Below are positions 17,410 through 20,452 of a stretch of 20,452 nt of DNA, in pieces. Location of the stretch: contig BFEA01000379.1 in NCBI GenBank assembly GCA_003427395.1, positions 533,263 through 553,714 of the forward strand, in the 5' to 3' direction. Positions within the stretch are counted from its first letter, which is position 1, and each line of letters begins with the position of its first letter. The notes beneath the pieces were generated by a model. That model did no database searches and was not told where the DNA came from. It worked only from the letters and a program-made list of their open reading frames with translations. The stretch is from Chara braunii. Lineage: Eukaryota; Streptophyta; Charophyceae; Charales; Characeae. The position numbers were made by a program, and so were the translations under genes.

Positions 17410-18483
17410 TCGGGCAGTGTGGAGTCCCGGATGCACAATGCAGTGCATGTCGCTGTGGGCCGGGAAAGCGATGGTCGAGATATGGGCCTTTTTGAGACGG
17501 CGGCATTGGACCCGATCTTCTACAACCATCATGCAAACGTTGATCGATTATGGACCGTATGGCTACGCCTGGAACCGACACCACTGGGACCTCGAAGAAA
17601 TCCTACAAGCCCCGACTTCTTGGACTCAACCTTCACCTTCTACGATGAGAATGCCCAGCCCAAAAACATCAGAGTGAGGGATGTCTTGGACTATGAAAGG
17701 AACCTTCGGTACCGGTACGAAGAGATCAGTCATGATTGGCTCAATCCTGGTGAATTGCTACCCCCTCCTGAAAGGACTCAGAGGGGTTTCGAGGAGGGTG
17801 CTTTTTATGACACTTACCCTCAAGCGCCTCAACAATCCCCTCAATATCCTCGTTTCGAGGGTGCTTTTTATGACCCTTACCCTCAAGGGCCTCAACAATC
17901 CCCTCAATATCCTCCTCCTCCGCCTCCTCCTCTTCTTCCTTTTCCTCCTTCTCCTTCTTCTCCTACTCTTCCTTTCCCTCCTTCTCTTCCTCCTACTCTT
18001 CCTCCTCCTCCTTCTACTTCTTCTCCTCCTCTTTCTACTTCTCCTCCAGGACTAATGATAACTCCAGATATTGCCTGGAATGGTCTATCCATTTTGCCTA
18101 TCACAATCCCAGAAACTGTTCTCTCTTCGATGAACACGTTACCGCCGACAATTGGCGGAAATGCTGCTGTCAGTGGTCGAGGAAGCACTATGGGACCTTT
18201 CTTAACTCTACAAAGATGCTCTTACGATGGGCGGCTGCCGATGACAATGCACTTGTTCTTGAACCAAAATGACTCAGCGACGATAGGCAATTGGCAGTAC
18301 ATCACATCAATACACAACGTTTATAACCGCCCTGCGAATACGACGGTGACCTACAATGTGGGGCTAAGGAGTGCCATGGCGAATGCTGGGCTTGATGGCA
18401 GAAGGAGTTTCACCATTCTGTTTGTCCAAGGAACGTTTCCCCGGCCCGTGACTTTCTCTGCCGGGATGCAGCAAATGGTGTGA
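17410..18483 (+). CDS. PPO: Polyphenol oxidase exon 2 (CuB site to C-terminus)
   Basis: This exon encodes residues 287-643 and stops at TGA 18481-18483. CuB ligands are H295 and H299 (MHNAVH) and H327 (FYNHHANVDRLW). E291 matches the plant PPO water-keeper Glu, N296 the activity-linked residue after the first CuB His, and F314 the gate Phe. Residues 355-391 (DFLDSTFTFYDEN ... RVRDVLD) match the PPO1_DWL region, ending in YRY (387-389), the usual end of the catalytic core. Then come two 21-aa repeats (415-456), a Pro/Ser-rich linker (454-500), and a 143-aa C-terminal domain, TPDIAWNG to the end. It lies where PPO1_KFDV sits and has a similar layout but no KFDV motif. Such a domain normally shields the active site until cleaved. 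Total length of about 577-643 aa is normal for plant PPO. Confidence 0.94.
   Translation, partial: SGSVESRMHNAVHVAVGRESDGRDMGLFETAALDPIFYNHHANVDRLWTVWLRLEPTPLGPRRNPTSPDFLDSTFTFYDENAQPKNIRVRDVLDYERNLRYRYEEISHDWLNPGELLPPPERTQRGFEEGAFYDTYPQAPQQSPQYPRFEGAFYDPYPQGPQQSPQYPPPPPPPLLPFPPSPSSPTLPFPPSLPPTLPPPPSTSSPPLSTSPPGLMITPDIAWNGLSILPITIPETVLSSMNTLPPTIGGNAAVSGRGSTMGPFLTLQRCSYDGRLPMTMHLFLNQNDSATIGNWQYITSIHNVYNRPANTTVTYNVGLRSAMANAGLDGRRSFTILFVQGTFPRPVTFSAGMQQMV
17794..17916 (+). repeat. 63-bp coding tandem repeat, two units
   Basis: Units at 17794-17856 and 17857-17916 encode EGAFYDTYPQAPQQSPQYPR(F) and EGAFYDPYPQGPQQSPQYPP. The first 57 bp differ at only two positions, so the duplication is recent. 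It lies between the catalytic core and the proline-rich linker of the PPO. Confidence 0.93.
17911..18051 (+). repeat. Pyrimidine-rich (CCT/CTT)n coding tract, PPO linker
   Basis: Encodes residues 454-500, almost only Pro, Ser, Leu, Thr and Phe. The reverse complement of 17981-18048 aligns with 19632-19702 at about 62 of 68 positions with a single 3-bp gap, so the linker shares ancestry with the downstream tandem repeat. Confidence 0.88.
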
Positions 18484-18774
18484 TGAGCAGTTGAGCATAC
18501 TATCATGGTGGCATTTTTTCTCTGTACCCTTCAAGATATAGGCCTGTTTTAGGGGTTGCTCATGTGCTTAGAAAAATTTTGATTTCGCCCTGATTAAGGG
18601 GGGGCAAGGGGGGAAAGGGGGAAGGGGGGGTGGGGGACGTTTACGAGGCAGAGCACACCACAGGAGTCGGAGAAAAAGTTTGAATTCGCCGTGATGAGGG
18701 ATGGCATTGCGGGGAGAAGAGGGGAGGGGGGAGGGGGAGGTTTATGAGGCCGGACGCATCACAGGAGTCAGGTG
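18484..18774 (+). repeat. PPO 3' flank with 101-bp G-rich tandem pair
   Basis: From GAAAAATTTTGATTTCGCCC (18571) a unit of about 101 bp is followed directly by a diverged second unit (18672: GAAAAAGTTTGAATTCGCC). Both end in CACAGGAGTC. Each contains runs of five to eight G (18598-18636 and 18714-18740), giving sense-strand G-quadruplex potential if transcribed as 3' UTR. No AATAAA signal was seen between the stop and the repeat. Confidence 0.8.
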
Positions 18775-18974
18775 CGGTGGTAGAGGGGTAGGGGTTGGAT
18801 TACTGTGGTCGTCACCTGAAAAGAATATGCCTCAGGCTGGTCATCATGGCCCCCGCATCCACAGTGAAAGTTGCCCCAAATAGAGCTATCATGATGACCC
18901 CGCGTTCTATTCGGGTGAAGACCGTATCATGGTGGACATGCAACTTCAAGGCGACATGTTTAGCTGCGGGGGGC

Positions 18975-18982
18975 ATGCTTGG

Positions 18983-19025
<43 letters not shown>

Positions 19026-19036
19026 AATGCTTGGTC
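18975..19036 (-). mobile_element. 40-base poly-T flanked by exact 10-bp repeats
   Basis: ATGCTTGGTC occurs at 18975-18984 and 19027-19036. Between them are 40 T and GA only. On the minus strand this reads as target duplication, two bases, poly-A, target duplication: a retro-insertion with essentially no body. Confidence 0.7.
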
Positions 19037-19122
19037 ATTTAGTTATCTTTCCCCCAGGCTGCCCAGGTTTGTAGATGATACTGCTTGTCAATGAAATGCT
19101 TTTGCTTTGTCAAAGTTGATGC

Positions 19123-19290
19123 TTTTTTTTTTTTCTTTTTTTTTTTCTTTTTTTCTTTTTGAGAACTCCATGTGTGGGGTGTGTGGTTAGAGCAGCCCCT
19201 CTAAGCATGCCCCACCTTTGAAGGCTCCATCTATTGGTGTGGAGCTACACCTGCAGCTGGAAATCGGGTCCAGTGTCTCTGCACAGAAGA
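19123..19290 (-). mobile_element. LINE 3'-end fragment with poly-A
   Basis: An interrupted poly-T (19123-19160) is followed by sequence ending in GGCTCCATCTATTGGTGTGG...CACCTGCAG...CGGGTCCAGTGTC (19223-19278). This matches the 3' UTR of the truncated LINE at 16358-16410, also next to poly-T and in the same orientation. It is a severely 5'-truncated member of the same family. Confidence 0.7.
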
Positions 19291-19498
19291 AAAAAAAAAA
19301 ATTGACTGACGTATGACATTTCATGATACATGGCCGCTGTTCATCCGCTTCTTCTTTGAGCGTCGTCCGACAGACTGAGTGCAACCATCATTAAGTTCAC
19401 GGTGGATTGTGTGCGTGTATCGATTATTAATAGGCATTTACTGGATGAATCTGACTGCAATTACAGCCAATGTGGCATGTTTATGACCGCGATTATGT
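19291..19498. other. Intergenic, nothing recognised
   Basis: Mixed sequence with a short A-run at its left edge. No gene is supported. Confidence 0.6.
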
Positions 19499-19960
19499 CC
19501 AGAGATCCGTTTGAGGGCTGTTGTGATGGATCATAGTCCGCGAGGAGACGTGACGGAGGGTGTGCGCCGTGCGTGGTGAAGCAGAAGGCGGTCTTGCCAG
19601 CTATGGCTTCCCGGCCTGCGAGAGGGGGAGATGGACGAGAAGTAGAAAGACGAGGAGAAGGATTAGGAGGAGGAGGAGGAGGGAGAGTAGGAGGAAGAGA
19701 AGCAGTAGGAGGAAGAGAAGTTGTAGGAGGACCAGAGATCCGTTTGAGGGCTGTTGTGATGGATCATAGTCCGCGAGGAGACGTGAGGGAGGGTGTGCGC
19801 CGTGCGTGGTGCAGCAGAAGGCGGTCTTGCCAGCTATGGCTTCCCGGCCTGCGAGAGGAGGACGTGGACGAGAAGTAGAAAGACGAGGAGGAGGAGGGAG
19901 AGTCGGAGGAAGAGAAGTAGTACTAGGACGAAGAGTAGGAGGGTGGATCCTGGTGTTTAC
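19499..19960 (+). repeat. 233-bp tandem duplication with purine-rich half
   Basis: The unit starting CCAGAGATCCGTTTGAGGGC at 19499 restarts at 19732. Each unit has a unique-looking half and a GGA/GAA-rich half carrying GAGAAGTAGAAAGACGAGGA. The second purine half is shorter. Parallel open frames in the two units show only low-complexity Arg/Gly/Glu after a short shared segment, so coding is doubtful. Confidence 0.88.
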
Positions 19961-20452
19961 CGAAGTACTACGTGAAACTTGTGAAAATCAATCCTTTCAG
20001 TGCTTTCACAATGATCATGAGAAATTAATATGCGAAAGCAGAAAGCAAAGCAGTCAATGCTTGCTCCCTTTCCACCACCGGCATAGAGGTTTTGTACGAG
20101 GACCTTTCAAAAAAAAAAAAAAAAAAAAAAAAATCCGCTAAGTTACGAGGTTTATAAACTTTATATCATCCATGACATTGTGGTGGACACAACGATGCTG
20201 GATTCCGAGTCCGAGATGCATTTAAATTTTGAAGTATAAACGCATTTTTATGTTATAATTTTTTATTTTTTTTTTGCTTTGAATTCATGAAAATCGTTCT
20301 TGGTGAGCGAGTCCATCGAGTGATTACCAAATTGAATGTGATTCCCAATTTCACGTTGGAATTGGTCGGACTCCGTCGGAGTCTTTTTGACAGCACTTTA
20401 CTTCTCGTAAATTCGTAAATCGGGTTTTTCATTTCCTTTGCGGCCTCTGTTG
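19961..20452. other. AT-rich 3' flank, nothing recognised
   Basis: Contains a 25-A run at 20109-20133 and a T-rich patch near 20255-20275. No gene or RNA was identified. Confidence 0.6.

Noticed and set aside
16870-17532. Minus-strand 220-aa frame as one gene
   Set aside because: The right end is antisense of PPO exon 2, the middle is LINE ORF2, and the rest is out of frame and in the 3' UTR.
20369-20388. GACTCC-GTC-GGAGTC hairpin followed by T-run, terminator-like
   Set aside because: The context is eukaryotic nuclear DNA; such a short hairpin is expected by chance and no gene ends there.
1-20452. CRISPR array, tRNA or rRNA
   Set aside because: No regularly spaced repeats with unique spacers and no cloverleaf or rRNA signature were seen.

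Overview
The window looks like nuclear DNA of a large, repeat-rich genome in the green plant lineage. It has one protein-coding gene, a polyphenol oxidase (PPO; catechol oxidase/tyrosinase) on the + strand, in two exons at 535-1392 and 17410-18483. A phase-0 GT...AG intron of 16,017 bp separates them. Exon 1 encodes a secretory-type N-terminus and all three CuA histidines. Exon 2 encodes the three CuB histidines, a plant-type DWL region, a repeat-derived proline-rich linker and a divergent C-terminal beta domain. The joined product is 643 aa from ATG 535, the first ATG in the window. The DWL-like region points to a streptophyte. A charophyte such as Chara, or a bryophyte, is a guess from the long intron and repeat load; the sequence does not settle it.

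The rest is almost entirely repeats. From left to right the intron holds: poly-A/T tracts (1393-1800); palindromic MITE-like elements of one family at 2537-2704, 4505-4672 and 6161-6328; a homopurine triplet tract (3464-3982); a foldback element (4053-4380); a 518-bp terminal-inverted-repeat (TIR) element (4860-5377); a 409-bp element rich in TGTCGAA motifs (5605-6013); three copies of a GC-rich dispersed repeat (about 6795-7522, 8060-8870 and 9108-9865); a second foldback with a probable 8-bp target site duplication (TSD) (9914-10207); a 349-bp hairpin (10442-10790); a CGTACG-rich palindromic block (11180-11475); and an unidentified minus-strand coding remnant (11681-11936). Next come two minus-strand LINE copies: a decayed, nearly complete ORF2 (12044-16264), then a 5'-truncated copy (about 16265-17400) that ends against the PPO acceptor site.

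Downstream of the PPO stop are a G-rich 101-bp tandem pair (18571-18774), a poly-T stretch flanked by a 10-bp direct repeat (18975-19036), another LINE 3' end (19123-19290), and a 233-bp tandem duplication (19499 to about 19960). The purine-rich half of that duplication is homologous, in inverted orientation, to the DNA encoding the PPO proline-rich linker.

The most interesting points are the intact-looking PPO active site with both residues linked to monophenolase activity, the linker apparently built from a local repeat, the 3' splice site that seems to lie in or against antisense LINE sequence, and three poly-A/T tracts flanked by direct repeats that look like tail-only retroinsertions. 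No tRNA, rRNA, CRISPR array or prokaryotic signal was seen.
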